A stretch of DNA of 64,000 bases from Marinobacter manganoxydans MnI7-9. Its GTDB lineage: Bacteria > Pseudomonadota > Gammaproteobacteria > Pseudomonadales > Oleiphilaceae. The notes under the pieces are model-generated. The model saw only the letters and a program-made list of their open reading frames with translations, was not told the origin of the DNA and ran no database searches. The position numbers and the translations under genes are program-made. Of the stretch, positions 53,384-61,692 are shown one piece after another. Location of the stretch: assembly GCF_000235625.1 (NCBI RefSeq), contig NZ_AGTR01000032.1, forward strand, positions 44,236 through 108,235. The letters are read 5' to 3'. Numbering within the stretch: the first letter of the stretch is position 1; each line of letters begins with the position of its first letter.

Positions 53384-55657
53384 ATGTTACTGGCCACCGA
53401 TCTCGATGGTACTTTTCTCGCGGGTGATCCCGATAACCGCCTCAAGCTCTACCGACTGGTTGCCGCCCACCCCGAAATAGACCTGGTATTCGTGACCGGT
53501 CGCGGCCTGGAATCCGTGCTGCCGCTGCTGTCCGACCCCACCATTCCGCAGCCGGACTACATCATCTGTGACGTCGGCTGCACCGTGGTTCACGGCGAGA
53601 CCCAGCAGGCCATCCAACCGCTGCAAGGCGAGATCGACGAGCTCTGGCCGGGCGAACAGATGATCGAAGACGCCCTGCTCCCCTTTGACGGCCTGCAGCG
53701 ACAGGAAGTCCCCCAGGAACGCCGGGTGTCCTATTTCTGCGACGGCGATGTGGTCACTGACGAGATGGTCGCCCGCATCGAGGCGCTGTCCTGCAATGCG
53801 CTCTTCTCCAACCACAAGTACCTGGACATCCTGCCCCGGGGCGTGAACAAGGGGCGTACCCTGTCACGACTGGTGAAACACCTGAACGTCGACCCGGAAT
53901 CCGTGCTGGTGGCCGGCGACACCCTGAATGACCTGTCGATGTACGAGCACGGCTTCAAAGGCGTGTGCGTGGGCGAATCTGAGCCCGACCTGCTGGACGC
54001 TACCATGCACAAGGCAAGGGTTCTTCACGCCGGGGCAACCGGCTGCGGCGGTATCCTTGAGGCGTTCGAACACTTCGGGTATCTCGGCCATCTGGGCATT
54101 GAAGCGGAAGCGCCGGACTACATGAACCGGGGCAAATCCGACCTGGTGATCGTGTACCACCGCCTGCCCTACGAAGAAGTAGTGGAAAACGGCGAACTGA
54201 TCCGCCGTCGCCCCAAATCCCCCAATGGCATCATCCCCACGCTGCTGAGCTTCTTTGCCGACGGCAAAGCCGGCTCCTGGGTGGCCTGGTCCATTGACGA
54301 CCCGGACCTGGGCCCGTTCCAGACCCACACCGAAGTGGATACCGACCGCTACGAAAAACTTGTGGCCGCGCGCGTGCCCCTAAGCAAAGACGACGTCGAG
54401 ATTTTCTACAAGCGGTTCTCCAAGGAAGCCTTCTGGCCCACCCTGCACACCTTCTGGGAACGGGCCACCTTCCACGATGATCACTGGCAGGTGTTCCTCA
54501 AGGTCAACAAGCAGTTTGCGGAGCGCGCGGCCGAGGAAGCCGCAGAGAACGCGGTGGTGTGGATTCACGACTATAACCTCTGGATGGTGCCGGCTTATCT
54601 GCGCGAGATTCGCCCGGACCTGACAATTGCCTTTTTCCACCACACCTATTTCCCCTCGGCGGACGTGTTCAACGTGCTGCCATGGCGCCGTGAAATCGTT
54701 GGCAGCCTGTTGCAGTGCGATCACATCGGCTTTCACATCCCCAGGCAGGCCGAAAACTTTGTGGATGTGGCTCGCGGTGTCACCCCCCTGGAAGTCACTC
54801 AGAAAGCCGGCTGTGCGCCCCGGTTCCTGACCTATGGCTGCGCCGTCGGCCTTGATGAGATGAGCACCGAAATCAAGGTGAATGATCGCAAGATCGGGCT
54901 CGGCGCCCACCCGGTGGGGCTGGATCTGAACCGGGTGCGCAATGCCCTGGCGGACCAGAGCGTAAAAGAACGAATGGAAATCTTGCGTGAAGAACTGATG
55001 GACGTTCGGTTGATTCTCTCGGTCGAGCGCCTGGACTTCACCAAAGGCATCATCGAAAAACTGGATGCCTACGAACGCATGCTCAACGAGCACCCGGAGC
55101 TGAAAACCAAAGTCACCCTGATGATGGTCTGCGTGCCGGCGGCCGCAGGGATGACCATCTACGAGGAACTGCTTTCGCAGATCGAGCAGACGGTCGGTCG
55201 CATCAACGGCCAGTTCGCGCAGGTGGGCTGGACGCCCGTGCAATTCTTCTTCCGCGCCCTGCCGTTCGAGGAACTGGTTTCTTACTACACCATGGCGGAC
55301 GTGATGTGGATTACCCCGCTGCGGGACGGCCTGAACCTGGTGGCCAAGGAATACATTGCCACCCAGGGCCTGACCCAGGGCAGTGGCAGGCTGGTGCTCT
55401 CGGAATTCGCCGGCGCCGCCGCCGAACTGCGCGGTGCCATCCTGGCCAATCCCCACCACCCCCAGGACCTTGCCGACACCTGCTACTACGCCCTGGCCAT
55501 GAGCCGCAGCGAAGCACAGAATCGGCTCAGCGAGGCCTTTGAAGTGGTCAGCCGTTACGACATCGATTACTGGGGGCGGGAATTCATCGACACCGCCGAA
55601 CAGCGCCGCGCCACCAAACTGAAGAAAATTCTGCCCATTGGTCATTGCGCCGCCTGA
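53384..55657 (+). CDS. ggpPS: Fused glucosylglycerol-phosphate phosphatase/synthase
   Basis: A 757-residue bifunctional enzyme. Residues 1-250 form a HAD-IIB phosphatase ([39 protein letters not shown]). From about 260 on is a GT20 synthase ([94 protein letters not shown]). Phosphatase first and GgpS-like synthase second is the ggpPS arrangement of halotolerant gammaproteobacteria, which makes the compatible solute glucosylglycerol from ADP-glucose and glycerol-3-phosphate. Trehalose-phosphate synthase is the alternative. AGGAG precedes the ATG; a GH13_18 gene follows 17 bp later. Confidence 0.85.
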   Translation: MLLATDLDGTFLAGDPDNRLKLYRLVAAHPEIDLVFVTGRGLESVLPLLSDPTIPQPDYIICDVGCTVVHGETQQAIQPLQGEIDELWPGEQMIEDALLPFDGLQRQEVPQERRVSYFCDGDVVTDEMVARIEALSCNALFSNHKYLDILPRGVNKGRTLSRLVKHLNVDPESVLVAGDTLNDLSMYEHGFKGVCVGESEPDLLDATMHKARVLHAGATGCGGILEAFEHFGYLGHLGIEAEAPDYMNRGKSDLVIVYHRLPYEEVVENGELIRRRPKSPNGIIPTLLSFFADGKAGSWVAWSIDDPDLGPFQTHTEVDTDRYEKLVAARVPLSKDDVEIFYKRFSKEAFWPTLHTFWERATFHDDHWQVFLKVNKQFAERAAEEAAENAVVWIHDYNLWMVPAYLREIRPDLTIAFFHHTYFPSADVFNVLPWRREIVGSLLQCDHIGFHIPRQAENFVDVARGVTPLEVTQKAGCAPRFLTYGCAVGLDEMSTEIKVNDRKIGLGAHPVGLDLNRVRNALADQSVKERMEILREELMDVRLILSVERLDFTKGIIEKLDAYERMLNEHPELKTKVTLMMVCVPAAAGMTIYEELLSQIEQTVGRINGQFAQVGWTPVQFFFRALPFEELVSYYTMADVMWITPLRDGLNLVAKEYIATQGLTQGSGRLVLSEFAGAAAELRGAILANPHHPQDLADTCYYALAMSRSEAQNRLSEAFEVVSRYDIDYWGREFIDTAEQRRATKLKKILPIGHCAA

Positions 55658-55674
55658 ACGGAGGAAACCACACC

Positions 55675-57117
55675 ATGTTGCTCAAAAATGCGGTGCAGCT
55701 GATCTGTTACCCGGACCGGATCGGCAACAATCTGAAAGACCTTTACACCGTGGTGGACACGCATCTGTCCGAGGCCATCGGCGGGCTGCACATCCTGCCG
55801 TTTTTTCCCTCCAACGCCGATGGCGGCTTCTCGCCGCTGACCCACAAGGAAGTGGACCCGAAGGTGGGCACCTGGGACGACATCGAAGCCTTTACGGCAA
55901 AGTACGATCTGTGCGTGGATCTGACGGTTAATCATATCTCGGACGAATCGCCGGAGTTCACCGACTTCATTGCCAACGGCTTCGACTCGGAATACGCCGA
56001 TCTGTTTGTGCACGTGGACAAATTCGGCGAGATCTCACCGGACGACATGGCGAAGATTCACATCCGCAAGGAGAAAGAACCCTTCCGGGAAGTGACCTTG
56101 TCCGACGGCACCAAAACCCGAGTATGGTGTACCTTCACCGAGCAGCAGATCGACCTGAATTACGAATCCGACCTGGCCTATCAGCTGATGGAAAGCTACA
56201 TCGGATTTCTGACATCAAAAGGGGTTAATCTGCTGCGGCTGGACGCCTTCGGATACACCACCAAACGGATCGGCACCAGCTGCTTTCTGGTGGAACCGGA
56301 GGTGTATCAGATCCTCGACTGGGTCAACCAGGTTGCCTTGAAACACGGGGCGGAATGCCTGCCGGAAGTACACGACCACACCAGCTACCAATACGCCATC
56401 AGCCGGCGCAACATGCACCCCTACGGCTTTGCCCTGCCGCCGCTGCTGCTGTATTCACTGCTGGACGCCAACAGTGTGTATCTGAAGAACTGGCTGCGCA
56501 TGTGCCCGCGCAACATGGTCACCGTGCTGGATACCCATGACGGCATCTGCATTCCCGATGTGGAAGGCGTTTTGCCGGATGAGAAAATCAAAGTACTGAT
56601 CGACAACATCGACGCCCGCAGCGCGGACCCCATCATGCGGCGCTCAGCGGCCAACATTCACAGCGTGGGTGCCATCTATCAGCTCACCTGCACCTTTTAT
56701 GACGCGCTGATGCAAAACGACGACGCCTATATCGCCGCCCGGGCCATCCAGTTTTTCACCCCGGGCATCCCACAGGTTTACTACGTGGGGCTGCTGGCCG
56801 GCTGTAACGATCACGAACTGATGGAACAAAGTGGCGAGTTGCGAGACATCAATCGGCATTACTACAGCCTGGAAGAGGTGGAGCAGGACATCCAGAAACC
56901 GGTGGTGCAAAGACTGCTGAACCTGATGAAATTCCGCAGCAACTACCCGGCCTTTGATGGGCACTTCGAACTGAACTATTCCAACAACTCAAGCGTGGCC
57001 ATGGCCTGGCGCCATGGCGACTATTACTGCCACCTGTTTGTAGACCTGAACTTCAAAACCGTGAAGGTCACTTATACCGATGTGGAAACGGGGGAAACCC
57101 GACACCTGGAGTGCTGA
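55675..57117 (+). CDS. GH13_18 phosphorylase, probably glucosylglycerol phosphorylase
   Basis: A 480-residue GH13 subfamily 18 enzyme (the sucrose-phosphorylase group). The motifs are DLTVNHISDESPEF, RLDAFGYTTKRIGTSCFLVE with the nucleophile Asp, LPEVHDHTSYQY with the acid/base Glu and VLDTHDGICIPD. Phosphorylases of this subfamily that sit beside ggpPS genes, including one characterised from Marinobacter adhaerens, split glucosylglycerol with phosphate to glucose-1-phosphate and glycerol. That makes the pair a synthesis and recovery module for the osmolyte. Sucrose or glucosylglycerate phosphorylase activity is possible but less likely here. CGGAGGAAAC precedes the ATG at 55675. Confidence 0.85.
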   Translation: MLLKNAVQLICYPDRIGNNLKDLYTVVDTHLSEAIGGLHILPFFPSNADGGFSPLTHKEVDPKVGTWDDIEAFTAKYDLCVDLTVNHISDESPEFTDFIANGFDSEYADLFVHVDKFGEISPDDMAKIHIRKEKEPFREVTLSDGTKTRVWCTFTEQQIDLNYESDLAYQLMESYIGFLTSKGVNLLRLDAFGYTTKRIGTSCFLVEPEVYQILDWVNQVALKHGAECLPEVHDHTSYQYAISRRNMHPYGFALPPLLLYSLLDANSVYLKNWLRMCPRNMVTVLDTHDGICIPDVEGVLPDEKIKVLIDNIDARSADPIMRRSAANIHSVGAIYQLTCTFYDALMQNDDAYIAARAIQFFTPGIPQVYYVGLLAGCNDHELMEQSGELRDINRHYYSLEEVEQDIQKPVVQRLLNLMKFRSNYPAFDGHFELNYSNNSSVAMAWRHGDYYCHLFVDLNFKTVKVTYTDVETGETRHLEC

Positions 57118-57174
57118 CCGAGGCGCTGGATGCGCATCGGGCTCACCTGATCATACCCCTGGCCTGCCTTCGCA

Positions 57175-57282
57175 TCAGCGCAACACAAAAACCAGCAGGA
57201 TCAGGACCAGGGTTATATTCAGTCCCCAGATAACCAAAGAAAGCCGCCGCCGCTGAGTCAGCCGCTGGATTGGATTAGTCAT
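57175..57282 (-). CDS. Tiny single-helix membrane protein
   Basis: A 35-residue ORF: a basic N-terminus (IQRLTQRRRLS) and one strong transmembrane helix (VIWGLNITLVLILLVFVLR). Its ATG overlaps the stop of the FNR-like pseudogene (ATGACTAA), the layout of a translationally coupled accessory peptide. No known family to me. Confidence 0.5.
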   Translation of the reverse strand: MTNPIQRLTQRRRLSLVIWGLNITLVLILLVFVLR

Positions 57283-58222
57283 AGCTGAACCGCTCCGAGA
57301 GAATCCGGTGAGCGGGTGTGCCCCGCTGGATAAGATGATCCTCAACAACATCCATCATGACCGCCGGGCCGCACATCACAAACACCCAGTCACGGAACTC
57401 CAGCTCTGAAAAGACGCGATCCATCAGCTCGCCATCAATGGAAATGGAGAAAGGGTGTTCCTTCATCGAGAAAGGGCTTTGCCCCACATTCAGCCAGGCG
57501 AATTGCCCGGCCCGGTAATCCAGACCACGGTGACCGTTGGGGGTCACGGTCACTTCCCATTGCTTTGGCGTCAACCGGACCACGGACGTCACGCGCCAGG
57601 GGCGAGCCTTCTGCAGCCAGGGAACCACCAGGTACACCATCAGCAGCGACCCAATCGCCACACCCGTCATGGCCAACTACACCCAGGTCATCACCGGCTG
57701 CGATCCGTAACGCCCGGCATACACGGTATGGTGCAACAGAAGTACCGCGATCAGCAGCGCGCCAATCCCGTGTAACAGGCGCCATGTCTCGTATCGGTAG
57801 CCCAGCTGGGTGCGCCCGATGGCCATGACAACAAGGCCGGTAAGCAGCAGCCAGGCAACAATGCCTGTCGCCAGATCGGAGAAATCAGTCGTGAGCGTCA
57901 ACTGGCGCGTGGGGGCCCATGGGCGCTGCCCTCCTGTCGGCGTTCCCTGGTAAAGAAACGGGTGCAGCAGAGCAAAAGCGAGCGCCGTGCGAGCCATGAC
58001 CTGGTGAAACCGCATGGTCACATCCATGCCCACGTCATTTGAAATGGCCCGGAAACGCCCGGACAGGATGAACTCCACGAGGATCATCGAGAAGGCAAGA
58101 ATGCCAAAGCCGGAGGCCAGTTCCTGGTGGAACTGGCGTGGTGGACCTCCCACCCATGCGGACAGGAGCAACGGCAGGGTGACAGCGGCAAGGTAAGCAA
58201 CGATCAGAAAAAGCGGTTTCAT
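57275..58222 (-). pseudogene. Flavocytochrome-type reductase with nonsense codon and internal deletion
   Basis: The 5' half is a ferric-reductase-like transmembrane domain (six helices; FHQVMARTALAFALLHPFLY and LLHGIGALLIAVLLLHHTVY with haem His), ending at TAG 57676-57674 (MTWV-stop). The frame continues LAMTGVAIGSLLMVYLVVPW into a ferredoxin-reductase-type FAD domain (YRAGQFAWLNVG, KEHPFSI), then jumps straight to the NAD-side end (SELEFRDWVFVMCGPAVMMD) and stops after SERFSYD. About 150 residues of FAD/NAD domain, and a sense codon at the TAG, are missing. Intact homologues have about 440 residues. Not functional unless the assembly is wrong. Confidence 0.8.
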
Positions 58223-58389
58223 CTGGCTAGTTTGCTTCCCTTCCTTTGGTCATTCAATCTACCCAACTTCAAAGCCTGCCAGAAACCCTCACCCCGATGG
58301 GGTCACGTGGCATGGAGTGGAATGTCAATCTCAGTCGACGTAAGGCCCTTCCAGTATAGCCCTTGAACACGGAGATAGAGCCTGGTGCT

Positions 58390-58830
58390 TCAATCAGAGC
58401 GCATCTCTCGCATGCGCATTGGCATGCGGTCGATACGGCGGAAAATAGCGTCGAGATCGAGACTGGGCTCTCGGCTTTTCATACCGCCGTCCTTGCCGAT
58501 CAACAGAACCCTCTCATCCGAACGGAACTGGTCAAGCAGAGCCTTGATCTCGCTCTCTAGACTGCTCGAAACCCCATCCTGATTTGAAACCAGGTCTGCG
58601 CCGGTGTATACAAACCAGACGATATCACGGTCATCTACTTCGGCCCGGGCACTCCTGAGCGTGTCAATCTCGCCGGCATTCTCATCTGTGGCTTGCACCA
58701 GAATCAGTCGGTTTTTCCACTGATAGTCGCTCAGGCTGTTCATGCCGGCCCCTTGAGTAGTCAGTGTGATGAGTAAAAGCATCAACGTCAGAATGGTGCG
58801 ATTTTTGTTGACGGCTAAGTTGAAGCTCAT
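58390..58830 (-). CDS. DUF4174 secreted protein
   Basis: A 146-residue exported protein: signal peptide (LTLMLLLITLTTQGA, residues about 14-28), then the DUF4174 thioredoxin-like domain: SDYQWKNRLILVQATDENAG and VLLIGKDGGMKSREPSLDLD, ending with AIFRRIDRMPMRMREMRSD, the family's C-terminal pattern. No CxxC is present. Function unknown; other members are often near envelope or sensor genes. Confidence 0.88.
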   Translation of the reverse strand: MSFNLAVNKNRTILTLMLLLITLTTQGAGMNSLSDYQWKNRLILVQATDENAGEIDTLRSARAEVDDRDIVWFVYTGADLVSNQDGVSSSLESEIKALLDQFRSDERVLLIGKDGGMKSREPSLDLDAIFRRIDRMPMRMREMRSD

Positions 58831-58927
58831 TTGCTTGCTCCCGTTATCGTTCTCCCTGTAGAGCTACGAGAGTTTGTGCTCAGTTGATCAGGCGAACTGC
58901 CTGAGTGGATCGTGAAACCAGTGGCGA

Positions 58928-59074
58928 TTACCAGATAAGCGGCTGCAAAGACTTCGACAAATCAAAGCCCAACTGCTGGGCGACCAGTGCGCCGGGCCAG
59001 TGACAACACAGCTCGAACAGGTGCAGCGTGTTTTCCGCGATGCGCTGACCGCCCCGCTTTGCTGACCGCTTATC
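58928..59074 (-). pseudogene. DUF1294 relic
   Basis: On the minus strand, 59074-58928 reads DKRSAKRGGQRIAENTLHLF then ELCCHWPGALVAQQ, the heart of a DUF1294 domain (compare RLHLFELLCGWPGALVGQQF in the intact CSD-DUF1294 gene at 49985-50617). It then runs into an unrelated tail and TAA (58930-58928). The N-terminal helix and the last two helices are gone. It abuts the 59080-59113 operator-like repeats, so its 5' part may have been removed when that sequence arrived. Confidence 0.75.
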
Positions 59075-59079
59075 AAAAT

Positions 59080-59113
59080 ACCCAAATCGGGTATTTTTGT
59101 ACCCAATTTGGGT
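59080..59113. repeat. Pair of 13-bp near-palindromes, downstream of HEPN gene
   Basis: ACCCAAATCGGGT (59080-59092) and ACCCAATTTGGGT (59101-59113), starts 21 bp apart. It is a second version of the pair at 60224-60257 (28 of 37 bases identical over the shared block, same orientation and spacing). The hexamer between them reads TACAAA on the minus strand where the other pair has TATAAT. See the finding. Confidence 0.7.
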
Positions 59114-59194
59114 TTCGAATGCTTCGACTGGATTTTATTGGCTCAATGAGGTGAGCAGCCCTGGATTCGATGCAAGAGTTTGACGATACGTTCT

Positions 59195-59614
59195 TCAATC
59201 GCCCGTTAGCCTGAGAACGGCCTCCTCGATCTCTTCTGCAATTTTGAGAACACTCTGAACCAAGGCAGGGCTCAGGTCGATCTCCCCTTCATATTCCGCC
59301 AGATTTCTCTTTTTATGGGCTTGATCAAGCACCCGCCATTTCGCCGCCGACAACCCCAGGGTGTGTTGTAAACATTGAAAGACGAGATAGCGATTGTCCG
59401 ACCGATAACCGCAATGCCGTAAAGCGGCGAGTGACAGCGCATGTGCAGCGTTATACGAGAGATCAAAACGGCTTTCGATGCTAAGCGATTCAAAACGTGC
59501 ATCGTTCAAACGAACGGTCCCAGAGCGTATCAATCCTTTGATTTCTTCTGCATCGGGAGGCTCCCGATGGAGCTTATTAATCTTGACCAGATTGTCGAGA
59601 GATTCCGAATTCAT
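59195..59614 (-). CDS. HEPN-domain protein
   Basis: A 139-residue helical protein of the HEPN superfamily, partner of the nucleotidyltransferase gene with which it overlaps by 38 bp. Helices around FDLSYNAAHALSLAALRHCG (50-69) and DQAHKKRNLAEYEG (97-110) carry the most conserved residues. The classical HepT toxin motif RxxxxHxY is not seen; instead it has RNLAEYEG near 103, so RNase toxicity is doubtful. The ATG at 59614 follows AAGGGAAT; a frame to 59647 has no sense. Likely regulated by the HTH of its partner. Confidence 0.75.
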   Translation of the reverse strand: MNSESLDNLVKINKLHREPPDAEEIKGLIRSGTVRLNDARFESLSIESRFDLSYNAAHALSLAALRHCGYRSDNRYLVFQCLQHTLGLSAAKWRVLDQAHKKRNLAEYEGEIDLSPALVQSVLKIAEEIEEAVLRLTGD

Positions 59615-60209
59615 CCAAATTCCCTTTAAGTAGGATGTAAGGCCCATCCAGGACCCTGGTAAGGAAAGATTGCTGTTTCACAATACGGCTTCTGAAGTCG
59701 CTTCGAGTATACACCGTAGGATTAATTGTCCGAGCGAGCGAACGTTCTGCCGGATCAAGGGTCTCGAAAATATCTTCCAGACTCACAGTGTCGGATACTA
59801 GCAAGAGATCAACATCGCTTCCCGCGTGATCAACACCCTTCGCCACCGAGCCGTAAAGCAACGCGATATCAATCTCAGGGTACAGAGGTTGCAACGCAGC
59901 ATCGATCTGAGATTCTGGGCCGAGCAATTTCGTCACCAGAGAGGCGAGCTCAAAGTAAATCGGGGATTCTCGATTTACTCTGTAGCGCTTTTGCCGGCCT
60001 CGATGATCTTGAAAAACGAGTCCGCAATCGACCAGCCGCGCTACCTCTCGTTGCACTGCACCAGACCCTGCGCCAACCGCATCAATTACCTCACGTAGAG
60101 CAAATTCGGCATCGGGCCTCAAGAAAAAAAGCTTTAAAACCTTTTGCCGGGTCGCGGGGAAAAGCGCTTCCGCCATTCCCATTTGCTTCGAAAGCTGTTG
60201 ATTTCCCAT
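59577..60209 (-). CDS. Winged-helix/nucleotidyltransferase fusion (MNT-type)
   Basis: A 210-residue protein: an N-terminal winged helix-turn-helix (about residues 18-78: ATRQKVLKLFFLRPDAEFAL, AVQREVARLVDCGLVFQDHR, GRQKRYRVN) and a C-terminal minimal nucleotidyltransferase (from 110: LLYGSVAKGVDHAGSDVDLL, with Gly120-Ser121, Asp132 and Asp134). MNT partners of HEPN proteins act as antitoxins, in MntA/HepT by AMP transfer to the toxin. The attached HTH suggests the protein also represses its own operon through the 13-bp near-palindromes at 60224-60257, which surround the TATAAT of this gene. CGGGG precedes the ATG. Confidence 0.85.
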   Translation of the reverse strand: MGNQQLSKQMGMAEALFPATRQKVLKLFFLRPDAEFALREVIDAVGAGSGAVQREVARLVDCGLVFQDHRGRQKRYRVNRESPIYFELASLVTKLLGPESQIDAALQPLYPEIDIALLYGSVAKGVDHAGSDVDLLLVSDTVSLEDIFETLDPAERSLARTINPTVYTRSDFRSRIVKQQSFLTRVLDGPYILLKGNLDEFGISRQSGQD

Positions 60210-60223
60210 ACAAACCCCGAAAT

Positions 60224-60257
60224 ACCCAATTAAGGTACAATTATACCCAAAATGGGT
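60224..60257 (-). promoter_or_regulatory. Promoter with twin 13-bp operators for HTH-MNT/HEPN operon
   Basis: ACCCAATTAAGGT (60224-60236) and ACCCAAAATGGGT (60245-60257) lie 21 bp apart and enclose a perfect TATAAT on the minus strand (60245-60240), 31 bp from the ATG at 60209. No good -35 hexamer is seen upstream, as for regulated promoters. A dimer bound to either site would cover the -10 region. Confidence 0.65.
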
Positions 60258-60384
60258 CGGAAAGCACCTCTCTAAAACTGTGGCTGAAGAAACCACAGAA
60301 AACCTCTGCGACATTGGCGCCGGGGACTGCATCGTTGGCATCTCCGGGTTCATCTTCAGCTCGAAAGAGCCCGAAAGGAAAAGC

Positions 60385-60453
60385 CGATTCCATGGCCTCA
60401 AAAACCGTATCAATATCCTTTTCAAGCACCCGCTCGACGTGAATGTGGAACAT
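60385..60453 (-). pseudogene. 5' fragment of an SRPBCC gene
   Basis: On the minus strand the sequence starts MFHIHVERVLEKDIDTVFEA, almost equal to MFRIHVERVLEKDIESVFEA of the intact SRPBCC gene at 30938-31372. 47 of 62 coding bases and the 11 bases around the Shine-Dalgarno (ctactcctcaa on the plus strand) agree. After about 23 codons the match stops and the frame runs into unrelated sequence ending near the operator pair. A truncated duplicate. Confidence 0.8.
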
Positions 60454-60491
60454 ACCTACTCCTCAAAAACGCCCTGTCTTGAACGCTACGC

Positions 60492-61472
60492 TTACGCCTT
60501 GTCAAAAGAATGGGGGATGTTTTTCAGAAGCTCGGCGTTTGTGGGGTACTTCTCAAGCAGCTCCACCAACTTTTTTGTGCCCTCTAGCGGTTTGAGACCG
60601 CCAAGCGCCCGGCGCAATGCTCTTATTTTGTCTAAATCTTTTGGATCCAACAGCAGCTCTTCACGGCGTGTACTGCTTTTCGAAATATCCAGCGCGGGAA
60701 AAATTCGCTGATTCGCAACGTCTCTCGATAACACCAGCTCCATGTTCCCCGTGCCCTTGAATTCCTCAAAGATAACCTGGTCCATGCGGCTGCCCGTATC
60801 CACCAGAACGGTTGCCAGAATGGTCAGCGAGCCGCCATTCTCAATGTTTCGTGCAGCGCCAAACAACCTCCGCGGGATCTCCATCGCTCGAGCATCCATC
60901 CCGCCAGACATAGTACGACCGCTGCTCTTTCGCTCCGCATTATGCACACGCGAAAGCCTCGTGAGAGAATCAATCACAATCATAACGTTGTGACCCTCGC
61001 CCGCTTGTTGGCGAGCGATATCAAGAAGTTCATCGGCAACGCGAACGTGATGAGCATAGCTTTCATCCGAAGAAGAAGCGTGTACCTCAGCCGGGACGCT
61101 ACGCCTGAAATCAGTGACCTCCTCGGGTCGCTCATCTATCAATAACGCGTAGAGTTTAATCTCGGGATACGCCTTTCCCACCGCCTGGCAAATATGTTTT
61201 AAAACCGTCGATTTTCCAGACCCCGGCGGCGCAACGATCAAACCTCGCTGCCCCATGCCAATCGGCGTGATCAAATCCATCGCGCGCACCGTGAGCTGTT
61301 CGGAACCCAACTCCAGGCGAATCCCCGGCGCGGGATTGATAGCCACAGCATTTAAAAAACGTTTTTGTGGATCAGCCTCACTTTCAACCTCAACCTTAGC
61401 TTCGGTTTCCGTAGCCACTGGTTTAGGGTCTTTTTTTCGTGTTCCGGTTAAACCTAATGTCTTTCTCGTCAT
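60492..61472 (-). CDS. Rho-like ATPase lacking the N-terminal RNA-binding part
   Basis: A 326-residue Rho paralogue. Residues about 45-326 match the Rho motor domain: [19 protein letters not shown] (Walker A at 81-89; usual Rho has APPKAGKT), [51 protein letters not shown] (Q-loop region) and [18 protein letters not shown] (R-loop). The usual Rho N-terminal helical and cold-shock RNA-binding domains (about 130 residues) are absent; residues 1-40 are a charged, low-complexity stretch. The ATG at 61472 is chosen over an upstream TTG inside a repeat. A normal rho presumably exists elsewhere in the genome. Function unknown: termination by another route, or a non-termination helicase. Confidence 0.85.
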   Translation of the reverse strand: MTRKTLGLTGTRKKDPKPVATETEAKVEVESEADPQKRFLNAVAINPAPGIRLELGSEQLTVRAMDLITPIGMGQRGLIVAPPGSGKSTVLKHICQAVGKAYPEIKLYALLIDERPEEVTDFRRSVPAEVHASSSDESYAHHVRVADELLDIARQQAGEGHNVMIVIDSLTRLSRVHNAERKSSGRTMSGGMDARAMEIPRRLFGAARNIENGGSLTILATVLVDTGSRMDQVIFEEFKGTGNMELVLSRDVANQRIFPALDISKSSTRREELLLDPKDLDKIRALRRALGGLKPLEGTKKLVELLEKYPTNAELLKNIPHSFDKA

Positions 61473-61550
61473 GATTGTTTGATAGCTCTTGTTTGATAAA
61501 TATTTTTCGAAAAACACCGCCCAAGGCAAAACACCAGCGTGCACAAAATA

Positions 61551-61566
61551 CGTCTGTCCCAATTTT
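61551..61566 (+). repeat. GTCTGTCCC-type repeat word upstream of the deoxyribosyltransferase gene
   Basis: CGTCTGTCCCAATTTT at 61551-61566 resembles the AAATCTGTCCCGGTTT word at 62234, in the same orientation on the other side of the 61693-62235 gene. Confidence 0.35.
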
Positions 61567-61692
61567 CACTCATCCGAACGGTCACAAAGGAACGTGAAAA
61601 CAGGCTGGCGAGTATGACCACGCTGCACCATTTCTGCTACCTCCAAAATACTGGATGCTATCCTGCAGTTTCATCAGCTCTATGAGGCACCC

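Noticed and set aside
58888-59106. 72-residue ORF rich in Cys, Ser and Arg on the minus strand
   Set aside because: It is the out-of-frame shadow of the DUF1294 relic; the relic frame shows the recognisable domain.
60241-60453. Reading the SRPBCC start and following sequence as one 70-residue protein
   Set aside because: Only the first 23 codons match the family; the rest has no sense and ends in the operator region.
61472-61562. Upstream TTG as the start of the Rho-like gene
   Set aside because: The extra 30 residues come from a repeat word and have no Rho similarity; no Shine-Dalgarno.
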